From: Bacteroidota bacterium
GTDB lineage: Bacteria; Bacteroidota; Bacteroidia; Flavobacteriales_D; Crocinitomicaceae
Length of the DNA: 64,000 nucleotides
Assembly (NCBI GenBank): GCA_016192075.1
Contig: JACPUU010000001.1
Coordinates: 372,001-436,000, forward strand
Direction: 5' to 3'
The notes under the pieces: generated by a model
Database searches by the model: none
Told to the model about the DNA's origin: nothing
The model's input: the letters and a program-made list of their open reading frames with translations, nothing else
Shown here: positions 27,501 to 35,659 of the stretch, in pieces
How the letters are laid out: the number at the start of each line of letters is the position of its first letter
How positions within the stretch are numbered: position 1 is the stretch's first letter
Made by a program: the position numbers and the translations under genes

Positions 27501-27838
27501 ACGCTGATATGTCTTTAATGAAAGAGGTAGCAGCTATTGAAGATCTGGCAGAACTGACCTACATTCAGATGTGGGGTGATTACCACAAATCAGGCCGTGA
27601 TGAAGAAACCGGCCCAAGTACCGGAGATCGTATTGAAGGTATTGTGGGGCAGTGCTGGTACTCAACCAGTAATGTTACCACCACACAAAAAGATCAGTTT
27701 GTTTTGGCCAAAGAAGAGTATGGGACCATTCGCAAAAATGTAGATGAAATCAAAGCTCGGGTTGAAGCGCTGGAAGTGAAGCTGGATTCATTTGGAGTAC
27801 CCTATACACCAAACCGCAGCAACTGGAAACAGGACTGA
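24569..27838 (+). CDS. Secreted VPS10/BNR-type beta-propeller protein
   Basis: A signal peptide (MKLILVVSGILLMTANAVIAQ) precedes about 700 residues of repeated propeller blades with Asp-box signatures such as SDDGGSTWQNM, TTDGGKTWKQI, TTDGGTTWTQL and TRDGGATWNKK. The C-terminal 250 residues are different and partly helical. Proteins of this length and pattern are common in Bacteroidota and are annotated as sortilin/VPS10-like or glycosyl hydrolases, though no catalytic activity is established. A GTG six codons upstream also opens the frame; the ATG at 24569 gives the better signal peptide. Confidence 0.82.
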   Translation: MKLILVVSGILLMTANAVIAQKKEDAKANPVNSGLVSGLAFRNIGPAMASGRISDIAVNPDNPSEYYLAVASGGVWKTTNHGNTYSPIFDHQGSYSIGCITIDPNNTSTIWVGTGENNNQRSVAYGDGVYRSDDGGSTWQNMGLKSSEHISKIIVDPRNSDVVYVAAYGPLWAAGGERGTYKTTDGGKTWKQIHFISENSGTADLVMDPKNPDILYESVHQRRRHVFTYIGGGDESGVFKTTDGGTTWTQLKNGLPSSNLGRVGLAVSPADPNYVYAICEAENGQQGFYRSTNKGASFEKRSAYETSGNYYQEIICDPYDVNKVFSMDTWLHHTEDGGRTFKGTGENDKHVDNHCIWIDPADTRHWLVGCDGGLYETWDHAAHWEFKQNLPVTQFYKVALDNDYPFYNVYGGTQDNNSMGGPSRTINNAGILNSDWFITNGGDGFESQVDPTDANIVYAQAQYGWLVRYDKQSGESIGIQPMPGKGEAAYRWNWDAPLVISNHNNQRLYFAANKVFKSDDRGNTWQVISPDLTRQLDRNKMEVMGEIQSPDAVMKNKSTSIFGNITAMDESPKNEKILYVGTDDGLIQITRDGGATWNKKDNFPGIPAMTYVNQVVASKHDENVVFAVFNNHKQGDFKPYILKSTNTGDSWVSITGDLPARGTVYCIAQDHVNPDLLFAGTEFGCFFTINGGVNWIQLKAGLPTIAIKDMAIQTRENDLVLASFGRGFYVLDDYSPLRHLSTESLDKKALIFPIRTSLEYIETSPLGLTGRSSQGSGFYLADNPPFGATFTYYVKEVPQSPKAIRQADEKKKREAGEDIHYPTYEEFVAEDNYQDPFLIFVIRDAQGNEVNRIKTGASTGINRVTWNLRYPTTTPVELNKQAPGRYSYPDEGPLALPGTYTVEIHLSTNGILEKVADPVSFNVKALENSSLARQSDEILAFKKELSELRRSFRGTASEFEELRTTLSYIKTAIAQYPNADMSLMKEVAAIEDLAELTYIQMWGDYHKSGRDEETGPSTGDRIEGIVGQCWYSTSNVTTTQKDQFVLAKEEYGTIRKNVDEIKARVEALEVKLDSFGVPYTPNRSNWKQD

Positions 27839-27857
27839 TACTGAACACCAATTTTTG

Positions 27858-27909
27858 AAAAAACCGGTCACTTCCCTGAATTTACAGGCGCCAGTGACCG
27901 GTTTTTTTT
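27858..27909. terminator. Strong bidirectional intrinsic terminator
   Basis: AAAAAA then CCGGTCACT (27864-27872), a 20-nt loop, AGTGACCGG (27893-27901) and eight T. It follows the beta-propeller gene by 20 bp. Confidence 0.85.
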
Positions 27910-28104
27910 GCACGGAATGGAACAGCTTTCATCTTTCAAAAATGAGCGTTGACAAAGTCATGCTCAGACTGATATTAATCATTCATCCGGCATATCCGCA
28001 TCATTGCTGAATCGTGTTTTTTTGAGTTCCTTTATCCGGTCACAAACGTTTTTTTTTGTACCGTAAGTTTACGCACGGCAGAAATAAACCTAAAAACGAG
28101 ATTC

Positions 28105-28503
28105 ATGAAAGGATTTAAAGGCCCGATCGAAAAAGATACGCTGGAAAATACAAATTTCCGCAAGGTAGTATACACCAGTCATTACATGCAGCTGGTGCTG
28201 ATGTGTCTGAAAGCAGGTGAAGAAATTGGTGAGGAAATTCACCGGAATAACGATCAGTTTTTCAGGTTTGAAAGCGGCACCGGAATGTGTATTATTGACG
28301 GGAATGAATATGCCGTCAAAGAGGGTGATGCAGTTGTTATACCGGCTGGCGCAAAGCACAACATCATTAACACCAATGCCAATTCTGAATTGAAAATGTA
28401 TACCATTTACGCTCCGCCTCATCACCAGGATGGAATTGTACGCACGACCAAAGAAGATGCTTTAAAAAACGAGGCAGACTTTCATGGAAAAACAACCGAA
28501 TAG
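28105..28503 (+). CDS. Cupin-domain protein
   Basis: It has 132 residues and no signal peptide. The two cupin motifs are visible: the first as GEEIGEEIHRNNDQFFRFESG (metal-site His and Glu partly kept) and the second as EGDAVVIPAGAKHNIIN, with the final histidine. Such small cupins include sugar-phosphate isomerases and binding proteins; the substrate is not deducible. It stands alone, 60 bp before the VIT1/CCC1 gene on the same strand. Confidence 0.8.
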   Translation: MKGFKGPIEKDTLENTNFRKVVYTSHYMQLVLMCLKAGEEIGEEIHRNNDQFFRFESGTGMCIIDGNEYAVKEGDAVVIPAGAKHNIINTNANSELKMYTIYAPPHHQDGIVRTTKEDALKNEADFHGKTTE

Positions 28504-28565
28504 ATGCAAATCTGCTTTTAAAGTGGTAAATTGACAAGACACTTTTGCTGCTTTAAACAGGATGT

Positions 28566-29663
28566 ATGAAAAACAAAAGTATTCAAACAGAAATTGATGC
28601 CTGGTTTCTGTATCAGAAATTGGCAGAGCATGAATCAGACGAGACCATTGCACAGGTTTTCAAAAAAATGAGTGACATTGAAAGAGGTCACGCTGAGGCA
28701 TTTGCCCGTAAAGAAAATCTGCCTGTGGTTGGTCTTATGCAGCCATCGTGGCGGGCAAAAACATTAAATCTGATTGGTAAAATTTTCGGGTACAATTATG
28801 TTCTGGGTTCGCTTATGGATACTGAAAAAGGTATTTCCGGCGCGGTACTTAGTCAAAAGAAAAAAAACAACCAGCCTGTTACCGGGGCAGAAACCAACCA
28901 TGTAAAAATACTGCGGGCAATTCTGGAGAAAGAAGAAAAGGTGACCGGGGCGCAGTTGTCTCGTTTTGAGAGCAGGCATCGTTCTGTGGGTGGTAATGCC
29001 ATTCGCGCGGCAGTGCTTGGAGGGAATGATGGGCTGGTTTCCAATTTCAGCCTGGTAATGGGCGTTGCCGGCGCCACGGCAGGGAATGAAGGTGTTTTGC
29101 TCGCAGGTGTTGCGGGGCTGCTGGCGGGAGCTTTATCGATGTCACTGGGTGAATGGATTTCGGTTAAAAGTTCGCAGGAATTGTATGAGAACCAGATGCA
29201 GGTAGAAATGGAAGAACTGGAAACAAATCCTGAAGGGGAACAAAAAGAGCTGGCGCTGATTTACATGGCAAAAGGTATTCCGGAAGATCAGGCGGCACAA
29301 ATGGCTGCTGAAATTATGAAAGATAAAAGTCATGCGCACGACGTTCTGGTGAAAGAAGAGTTGGGCATCAATGCGGAGGAATTAAAGGGATCTGCAATGG
29401 AGGCGGCGCTGTATTCTTTTTTTCTGTTTGCTGTGGGCGCAATCATTCCGGTTTTGCCGTTCATTTTTATGCGTGGCACCAATGCTATTTTGTTAAGTGT
29501 TGCCCTGAGCGCGGCCGGGCTGTTTTTGATTGGGGCCGCTATTACATTATTTACCGGCAGAAATGTGTGGTTTTCAGGTCTCAGACAAGTCTTGTTCGGT
29601 CTTGCCGCAGCTGCCGTGACATTTGGAATTGGTAAATTAATCGGGGTTTCGCTGGGGGGATGA
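28566..29663 (+). CDS. Ferritin-like domain fused to VIT1/CCC1 transporter (MbfA-like)
   Basis: The first about 130 residues are a rubrerythrin/ferritin-like domain with iron-site residues in EIDAWFLYQKLAEHE and SDIERGHAEAFARKE. The remainder is a VIT1/CCC1 family transporter: AVLGGNDGLVSNFSLVMGVAG, then SLGEWISVKSSQELYE, and three further membrane helices at the C-terminus. This architecture matches membrane-bound ferritin A, which exports iron and lowers iron-driven oxidative damage. It converges on folC with 4 bp between stops. Confidence 0.88.
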   Translation: MKNKSIQTEIDAWFLYQKLAEHESDETIAQVFKKMSDIERGHAEAFARKENLPVVGLMQPSWRAKTLNLIGKIFGYNYVLGSLMDTEKGISGAVLSQKKKNNQPVTGAETNHVKILRAILEKEEKVTGAQLSRFESRHRSVGGNAIRAAVLGGNDGLVSNFSLVMGVAGATAGNEGVLLAGVAGLLAGALSMSLGEWISVKSSQELYENQMQVEMEELETNPEGEQKELALIYMAKGIPEDQAAQMAAEIMKDKSHAHDVLVKEELGINAEELKGSAMEAALYSFFLFAVGAIIPVLPFIFMRGTNAILLSVALSAAGLFLIGAAITLFTGRNVWFSGLRQVLFGLAAAAVTFGIGKLIGVSLGG

Positions 29664-29667
29664 TTTA

Positions 29668-30879
29668 TCAGAGATACTCCTGCACCAGGTAAAAACTGCC
29701 AAATGCGGCTATGAGATCAGTTGAACCGGCTGATTTGCGTGCAGCATTTAGTGCATCGGCTGAGTTTTCAAAAAACATTGCATGCAGGCCAAATTCAGCA
29801 GCCAACTCCTGAAAAACAATTTTTTTGGTGGTTCGTTTGGAATTGAATTCGGTAAAATAATAGGTTGCGTTTGCGGGGAGCAGTTTAAAAATACTCCGTA
29901 TATCCTTGTCATTGGCTGCGCCGTAAATCAGGTGCAGTGTATCCCATTTAAGGTTTGAAATTTCATTGAGAAAAACACGCACGCCGTCTTCGTTGTGCGC
30001 AGCATCTATAATTAGATCCGGGTGATTCTGCAATTTCTGAAACCGTGCCCTGAACCCGGTATTTTTGGCTACGTTCAGCAATCCGGTCCTGATTTTTACA
30101 TCATCCAGCTGCCAGCCATTTTTTTGAAGTGTTTTAACGGTGGTTAATACCGTTGACAGGTTCTTTTGCTGAAAACTGCCGGCCAGATCCGTCTCATAGC
30201 CAATTGCTTTTTCGGCCAGAATCAGTTCTGCTTTTTTTTCACGTGCAGCTTTCTGAAAAGCAGGCTGTGTTCTTTCATTCCACTCACCTATGACAACAGG
30301 TACATTTTCTTTGATGATTCCGGCTTTTTCAAAGGCAATTTCTTCCAGGGTATTTCCTAAAAAGGCGGTGTGATCTAAACCAATGTTGGTGATAATGGCT
30401 ACTTCCGGCACAATGATATTTGTCGAATCAAGCCGCCCGCCCAAACCTGTTTCAATGACACAAATGTCACAATCGTTTTGCCGGAACGCTTCAAGAGCCA
30501 TAACAGTTGTTATCTCAAAAAAAGAAGGATTGATTGCCGCCCACGCATCTTTATAAGCAGCTACAAATCCAATCACAAATTTTTCTGAAATCATTTCTCC
30601 GTTAACCCGGATACGTTCTCTGAAATCATGTAAATGCGGGCTGGTAAATAAACCTGTTTTGTAGCCGTTTTCCTGCATGATGCTGGCCAGCATGTTCGAA
30701 ACAGATCCTTTTCCGTTGGTGCCGGCCACATGAAAAAACCGGAGACCCTTTTCAGGATTTCCGGTTAATGTTAAAAGTTGTTTGATGTTAGCGAGACCAG
30801 GTTTGTAGGCTGATCCACCTTGTAATTGATAGTTGGGCAGCTGTGCAAAAAGCCAGTCAACCGTTTCTGCGTAAGTCAT
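29668..30879 (-). CDS. folC: Folylpolyglutamate synthase / dihydrofolate synthase
   Basis: It adds glutamate to folates and, in most bacteria, to dihydropteroate. FHVAGTNGKGSVSNMLASI is the ATP-binding loop, and the folate site follows as FTSPHLHDFRERIRVNG; the Mur-ligase-like central part includes VIETGLGGRLDSTN and ITNIGLDHTAFLG. Its 403 residues are standard. Its start codon shares one base with the tonB-like stop, closing the exbB-exbD-tonB-folC chain. Confidence 0.93.
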   Translation of the reverse strand: MTYAETVDWLFAQLPNYQLQGGSAYKPGLANIKQLLTLTGNPEKGLRFFHVAGTNGKGSVSNMLASIMQENGYKTGLFTSPHLHDFRERIRVNGEMISEKFVIGFVAAYKDAWAAINPSFFEITTVMALEAFRQNDCDICVIETGLGGRLDSTNIIVPEVAIITNIGLDHTAFLGNTLEEIAFEKAGIIKENVPVVIGEWNERTQPAFQKAAREKKAELILAEKAIGYETDLAGSFQQKNLSTVLTTVKTLQKNGWQLDDVKIRTGLLNVAKNTGFRARFQKLQNHPDLIIDAAHNEDGVRVFLNEISNLKWDTLHLIYGAANDKDIRSIFKLLPANATYYFTEFNSKRTTKKIVFQELAAEFGLHAMFFENSADALNAARKSAGSTDLIAAFGSFYLVQEYL

Positions 30880-31622
30880 CAGACTTTTTTGAAAGCAAAG
30901 ATCTGGTATCCGACATACTCTTTTACCGCACCCGGTTTTTTCTCGTATTTGATGGTTTTTGCCGCGCGGGTAGCGAGTGAAATAAGGTATTCACTTCCGC
31001 TGGTTGATTTGGATTCTTTGTAACGGATCTGAACAACGTTTCCGTTTTCATCAACCCATAAATCCAGTGCAATTTTTCCTTCTTCCTGTACATTTCCGTT
31101 AAATACAGGTTCAGTGGTAATTTTGCGGTTCAGGTTTGAATTTCCGTAACCACCGGGTCCGTTTCCGTCTCCCACGCCCGTTCCGTCACCATCACCAAAA
31201 CCAGTACCGGTTCCGTTGCCATTTCCGTCACCGCCATTACCATTAAAGCCCAACGACTGATCAGGTTGTGGTTGATTGTTGACACCGTTTTCTGTTTGAT
31301 TCTGATTGCCTGAAGGAACGTAAACGCTTTCTTCCTGCTGGGTCAGGTTTTGTTCGGCCGAATTTTGAACCTGCTCATCAATCGGGCTTGGACCACCTTG
31401 TGAGCCGCCGCCGCCTGGTTCTTCGCTGTCAATATATTCGATTGGAATATCCATATCTTCCAGGGCAACCGGAATAATGATTTCTTTCAATGGAGGATCC
31501 GGTTCTTCCATACTAACCAGCAGAAAAAATAAGGTGTTCAACATGATAAAGATCAACGATGCATACAATGCACGACGGTGATCTTCTTCTCTGAGTGTTT
31601 TAAAAAAACTTAACATTTTCAT
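30879..31622 (-). CDS. TonB-like energy transducer
   Basis: A cytoplasmic start precedes one membrane helix (ALYASLIFIMLNTLFFLL). Then come an acidic segment, a Gln/Asn/Gly-rich spacer (GNGNGTGTGFGDGDGTGVG) and a C-terminal domain with IALDLWVDENGNVVQIRYK, the TonB C-terminal fold. With ExbB and ExbD it should transmit proton-motive force to outer-membrane receptors. The spacer is Gly/Asp-rich rather than Pro/Lys-rich as in proteobacterial TonB, as is common for Bacteroidota homologues. It follows exbD by 18 bp. Confidence 0.8.
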   Translation of the reverse strand: MKMLSFFKTLREEDHRRALYASLIFIMLNTLFFLLVSMEEPDPPLKEIIIPVALEDMDIPIEYIDSEEPGGGGSQGGPSPIDEQVQNSAEQNLTQQEESVYVPSGNQNQTENGVNNQPQPDQSLGFNGNGGDGNGNGTGTGFGDGDGTGVGDGNGPGGYGNSNLNRKITTEPVFNGNVQEEGKIALDLWVDENGNVVQIRYKESKSTSGSEYLISLATRAAKTIKYEKKPGAVKEYVGYQIFAFKKV

Positions 31623-31640
31623 ATCCCCTCCTCGTTTTAA

Positions 31641-32042
31641 TTAATTTCTATAAGATAATACGGGTTTCCAGCCTCTTTGTTTCGCCAAAGCAATAATAGA
31701 GAAGATGGTTTCGTAGTTTGCGGTCTTATCTCCGGATATCTTCAATCCGTCCTGTCCGCTTTGCTGCATCTTGCTTTCGAGAATAGGAACTACCTCTTCA
31801 AACGTATAATTTTCGGGTGCATTCGGGTCGAAAAAATAATGATTATCTGCCGTTACGCCAATTTCCAACGGCGGATTTGATTGAGAAGTAGTTGCACTGT
31901 CACTGGAAGGTAGATCAACCGGCAAGGTTTCATTACTCATGGTACTGAGGATGATAAAAAAGATCAACATCAGGAAAATGAGGTCGGTCATGGAAGCCAT
32001 ACTGGCCTCAACTTTAACCTTATTTCGTCTGCCTAAATCCAT
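31641..32042 (-). CDS. exbD: ExbD/TolR family biopolymer transport protein
   Basis: A short basic N-terminus is followed by one helix (MTDLIFLMLIFFIILSTM) carrying the conserved aspartate D20 that couples proton flow, and a small periplasmic domain (VVPILESKMQ ... GLKISGDKTANYETI). Its 133 residues are typical. It lies 20 bp after exbB on the minus strand, forming the proton channel with it. Confidence 0.9.
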   Translation of the reverse strand: MDLGRRNKVKVEASMASMTDLIFLMLIFFIILSTMSNETLPVDLPSSDSATTSQSNPPLEIGVTADNHYFFDPNAPENYTFEEVVPILESKMQQSGQDGLKISGDKTANYETIFSIIALAKQRGWKPVLSYRN

Positions 32043-32062
32043 ATCTGTTTAGTTTAATACAA

Positions 32063-32776
32063 CTATTTACCCGGTTCGTTCAATAAATCCAGGAACTCAA
32101 TGGAAGCGCCTTCCATGTTATGCACCACCTTGTCTACTTTTGAAATCATGAAGTTGTAAGCCATAAAGGCAATAATACCAATGATCAAACCGGCAATGGT
32201 GGTTACCATGGCCTCCATAATACCTCCCGAAATGGCAGACAATTCAATTTTGGCAGAGAACTTCAAAACGTGAAACGTGTCCACCATACCCAGTGTTGTT
32301 CCAAGGAACCCAATCATTGGGGCTGCACCGGCAACGGTTGCCAGAAATCCAAGTCGTTTCTCCAGCTGATAAATTTCCAGTTTACCTACGTTTTCAATAG
32401 AGCTGACAATGTCTTTCATCGGTTTACCAATGCGTGAAATTCCTTTTTCAACCATGCGGGCTGCGGGGTTATTTGTCTGGCTGCAAAGTGCACGTGCAGC
32501 ATCAATTTTCCCGTCCACGAGGTATTCTTTTACCTTGATCATAAAGTTGCGTTCGTCTTTTAATGCTTTTTGTATCATCAGAAAACGTTCCACAAAAATG
32601 TAGACTGTCATGACAGATAAAATTCCAAGTGGAATCATTGTCCACCCACCCATTAATACGAGATCCCAAAGTGGAATTTCCTTGGTCAGTTCATTGACAC
32701 CTTCAGCAACCTGCTGATTGTCTGTTCCGGTGAGATCACCTGTTTGAAGTAATACCGTGAAAAAACTCATAATCAA
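32063..32776 (-). CDS. exbB: MotA/TolQ/ExbB proton channel family protein
   Basis: Three membrane helices are visible: one at the N-terminal third (LMGGWTMIPLGILSVMTVYI) and two in the C-terminal half (LGFLATVAGAAPMIGFLGTT and MVTTIAGLIIGIIAFMAYNF). The GAAPMIGFLGTTLGMVDTF signature of ExbB is complete. The long cytoplasmic loop lies between the first and second helices. It is 37 bp downstream of nhaD, so expression may be shared with the antiporter. Confidence 0.92.
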   Translation of the reverse strand: MIMSFFTVLLQTGDLTGTDNQQVAEGVNELTKEIPLWDLVLMGGWTMIPLGILSVMTVYIFVERFLMIQKALKDERNFMIKVKEYLVDGKIDAARALCSQTNNPAARMVEKGISRIGKPMKDIVSSIENVGKLEIYQLEKRLGFLATVAGAAPMIGFLGTTLGMVDTFHVLKFSAKIELSAISGGIMEAMVTTIAGLIIGIIAFMAYNFMISKVDKVVHNMEGASIEFLDLLNEPGK

Positions 32777-32813
32777 TTTGTTTTAGTTAATTAACGCGTT
32801 AATATTCTCTTTG

Positions 32814-34307
32814 TTACACGTGTGACGTGAAATAGAAAACAGCTGCACCGGCTGCGTATCCGGCAAAAGCGTATCCAGTCATTCGTTTTATATACCAGCC
32901 AAAACTGATTTTTTCAAGTCCCATTACTGCAACGCCTGCAGCAGAACCAATAATTAAAATACTTCCGCCGGTACCGGCACAATAGGCCAGAAACTGCCAG
33001 AAAGCGCCGTTGGCAGCAAAGTCTCCGGTTGAAACCGGGTACATTCCCTGTGCGGCTGCAACCAGTGGTACGTTATCAACTATAGCAGAAAGTATGCCGA
33101 TTGAAATGTTGATGGCATACATGTTTCCACCCAGCGTCTGGTCCAGAAAATAGGCAGCAGAATTTAAATGGCCTACCTCCTGGAGAGCGGCAACAGCCAT
33201 CAGAATTCCGAGGAAAAAAAGCACGCTGGAGGTGTCAATTTTTTGCAGTACAGAAATCACCGAAAGTCCTTTTTTCTTCTCTTCCGATTTGCGGCTGTGC
33301 ATCAGTTCACTGATCAGCCAGATAAGACCAAGGCTCATCATCATGCCGGTGAATGGCGGTAAATGCGTAATGGTTTTGAATACCGGAACAAACATCAGGG
33401 CGCCAACACCCAGTGCAAAAATTAAGTTGCGTTCAAACTGGGTTACTGAACTGATTTCATGTCCTGGTTTGTTGTGATCAGCTTTTGCCGGGCGCTCTAC
33501 ATTGCCTCTCATAAACAGGGAAGCAATAATGAGTGGTACAGTAAGTGATGCAAATGCAGGGAGAAAAACATTTGAAATCAGCGGCATGGAATCAGGTAAC
33601 TGACCATTGTTCCAGAGCATGGTTGTGGTTACGTCACCAATTGGAGACCAGGCACCGCCAGAATTAGCCGCAATGACCACAAAGCCGCCAAAAATCCACC
33701 GGGTTTCTTTATCACTTACCAGTTTCCGGATAACAGAAATCATGACAATGGCTGTTGTCAGGTTGTCCAGCGCGGCAGAAAGAAAAAAGGTAACCAGTGC
33801 AACAACCCAAAGCAATTTCACTTTGTTGACCGCCTGAATTTTGCTCGTGATCACTTCAAAGGCAGAATGTGCATCCATCAGTTCCACAATGGTCATGGCG
33901 CCCAACAGAAATAACAGAATACCGGCAATATCAAAAATATGATGCCCCAGGCCATGTTCAACATATTCCTGCACATAATGCGGCGTTTGTTCGGCTGGTA
34001 TTTTTAATGCATCCATATACAGTTCCGGATTCTTAAAAACTTCTTCCCGGTATTCTTCTTCTTCATGCGCCATGAAGGTTGAAAGGCCGGGGTTGCGCTC
34101 TTTTAGTTCGGGATCAGTTGCTAATTCAAAAACAGTTCGATCCGTATCAATTTTTAAATGTTCAGCCGGCCAAATGGCGTAAATGGCCCAGCAAATCATA
34201 CCTATTAAAAGTGCTGAGGCTGTTTTGTTGATACGAATACTGTGTTCCATGGCTATCGCTACATATCCCGCGACAAAAACGAAAACCATGATATACGCTA
34301 TATCCAT
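32814..34307 (-). CDS. nhaD: Na+/H+ antiporter, NhaD family
   Basis: A polytopic membrane protein of 497 residues with about 12 helices. Conserved pieces are WVVALVTFFLSAALDNLTTA, NSGGAWSPIGDVTTTMLW, a second symmetric half with GILSAIVDNVPLVAAAQGMY, and GTGGSILIIGSAAGVAVMG. The paired D-N-L/V-T/P motifs are typical of the ion transporter superfamily and bind sodium. It would exchange sodium for protons in salt or alkaline conditions. It is followed by exbB on the same strand. Confidence 0.92.
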   Translation of the reverse strand: MDIAYIMVFVFVAGYVAIAMEHSIRINKTASALLIGMICWAIYAIWPAEHLKIDTDRTVFELATDPELKERNPGLSTFMAHEEEEYREEVFKNPELYMDALKIPAEQTPHYVQEYVEHGLGHHIFDIAGILLFLLGAMTIVELMDAHSAFEVITSKIQAVNKVKLLWVVALVTFFLSAALDNLTTAIVMISVIRKLVSDKETRWIFGGFVVIAANSGGAWSPIGDVTTTMLWNNGQLPDSMPLISNVFLPAFASLTVPLIIASLFMRGNVERPAKADHNKPGHEISSVTQFERNLIFALGVGALMFVPVFKTITHLPPFTGMMMSLGLIWLISELMHSRKSEEKKKGLSVISVLQKIDTSSVLFFLGILMAVAALQEVGHLNSAAYFLDQTLGGNMYAINISIGILSAIVDNVPLVAAAQGMYPVSTGDFAANGAFWQFLAYCAGTGGSILIIGSAAGVAVMGLEKISFGWYIKRMTGYAFAGYAAGAAVFYFTSHV

Positions 34308-34337
34308 TGTGTGTTTGTTTAAGTTGACCTGGTAGTA

Positions 34338-35570
34338 TTAATTCAGTAGTTTGTCGAGTGCAATTTCAAAAGCTGTTTGTGCAATGTGTGTTTTTGTGTT
34401 ATTCTTTTTATGCGCATTAATCAGCGCATTTTTAATTGTGGCAGAAGTGTCTTCAAATATTCCCTGGTCAGTCAGTTTGGGAAGATCACTGCTCATCAGG
34501 TAAGCAAATACCCGCGCCATTCCACAGTTAGAAATAAAATCAGGGATTACTGAAATTTTGGCATCGGTATAAGCGGCAATGGGTCCAAAGAAAATTTCTT
34601 TATCAGCAAACGGAACGTTGGCTCCGGCCGATACTACTTCCAGCCCGGCTTTTATCATTCGTTCAACCTGGTCCTGGGTAACAAGGCGTGATGCGGCACA
34701 CGGAATAAAAATATCTGCTTTTACATCCCAGATTTTTTTGTTTACATCCTCAAATGACAGCATGCCGGGTGCAACTAATTCATTGCCGTTTTTATTCAGA
34801 AACAGCTGGCGGATTTCTTCAATGCTGAATCCGTTTTCATTGATAAGTCCGCCTACACGGTCAATAATACCTACCACTTTAGCGCCTTGAAGGGCCAGGT
34901 AATAAGCACCGGCAGAGCCTACATTACCCCATCCCTGAACAATGACCCGTTTACCTTTGATATCACCACCCCAAATGGTGTAATAATGTTTGATAGATTC
35001 AGCAACACCGTATCCGGTAATCATATCGGCCACCACGTATTTACGGGTTACATCGGGTGAAAATTTTGAATCTTCAATAACTTTCAAAACACCTTGTCTC
35101 AGTTGGCCAATGCGGTTAATTTTTTGGGCTTCGCGCGGTTGAAAATGACCGTTGAAAACCCCTTCCTGCGGATGCCATACGCCGCAATCTTCAGTAATTG
35201 GAATTACTTCATGAATTTCATCCACATTCAAATCACCGCCGGTGCCGTAATAATGTTTGAGCAGCGGCGTAACAGCCGCATACCAACGTCTTAAAACACC
35301 TTCTTTACGCGGGTCTTTCGGGTCAAAGTTGATTCCTGATTTTGCACCTCCGATCTGTGGGCCGGCAACCGTAAATTTCACTTCCATGGTTTTTGCCAGG
35401 GACTCTACTTCACGTTTATCCAGTCCAATCCGCATGCGGGTACCTCCACCTGCAGCGCCTCCCCGTAGTGAATTTATTACTACCCAGCCTTCTGCCTCTG
35501 TTTCGGGATCTTTCCACTCAAATACAATCTCTGGTCGTTTATTCTCGAATTTTTCGAGGAGCTTAATCAT
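34338..35570 (-). CDS. Glu/Leu/Phe/Val family amino-acid dehydrogenase
   Basis: This NAD(P)-linked oxidative deaminase has 410 residues. The substrate region is seen in VINSLRGGAAGGGTRMR and GPQIGGAKSGINFDP, whose lysine is the catalytic one of the GGxK motif; YYGTGGDLNVDEIHEV supplies the aspartate. The Rossmann part is VIVQGWGNVGSAGAYYLALQ. The N-terminus lacks the longer extension of hexameric glutamate dehydrogenase, so a branched-chain or other substrate is possible; the sequence alone does not decide. It is 30 bp upstream of nhaD. Confidence 0.85.
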   Translation of the reverse strand: MIKLLEKFENKRPEIVFEWKDPETEAEGWVVINSLRGGAAGGGTRMRIGLDKREVESLAKTMEVKFTVAGPQIGGAKSGINFDPKDPRKEGVLRRWYAAVTPLLKHYYGTGGDLNVDEIHEVIPITEDCGVWHPQEGVFNGHFQPREAQKINRIGQLRQGVLKVIEDSKFSPDVTRKYVVADMITGYGVAESIKHYYTIWGGDIKGKRVIVQGWGNVGSAGAYYLALQGAKVVGIIDRVGGLINENGFSIEEIRQLFLNKNGNELVAPGMLSFEDVNKKIWDVKADIFIPCAASRLVTQDQVERMIKAGLEVVSAGANVPFADKEIFFGPIAAYTDAKISVIPDFISNCGMARVFAYLMSSDLPKLTDQGIFEDTSATIKNALINAHKKNNTKTHIAQTAFEIALDKLLN

Positions 35571-35591
35571 GTCTTTCGCTATTTAAACCTC

Positions 35592-35599
35592 CAAAATTA
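35592..35599 (-). promoter_or_regulatory. -7 promoter element before the amino-acid dehydrogenase
   Basis: TAATTTTG on the minus strand fits TAnnTTTG, with TTG 16 bp upstream (shorter than the usual 19). It is about 20 bp from the start codon. Confidence 0.45.
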
Positions 35600-35659
35600 G
35601 AAAAAGAATTCCGCTCAAAAATTCAATAAAATGGCACTTTGCCTAAAAGTTTCAACCAG

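Noticed and set aside
31141-31260. Tandem repeats in the TonB-like gene as a mobile or phase-variable repeat
   Set aside because: The Gly/Asp/Asn-rich spacer comes from irregular repeats of similar codons, with no exact unit whose slippage would be expected.
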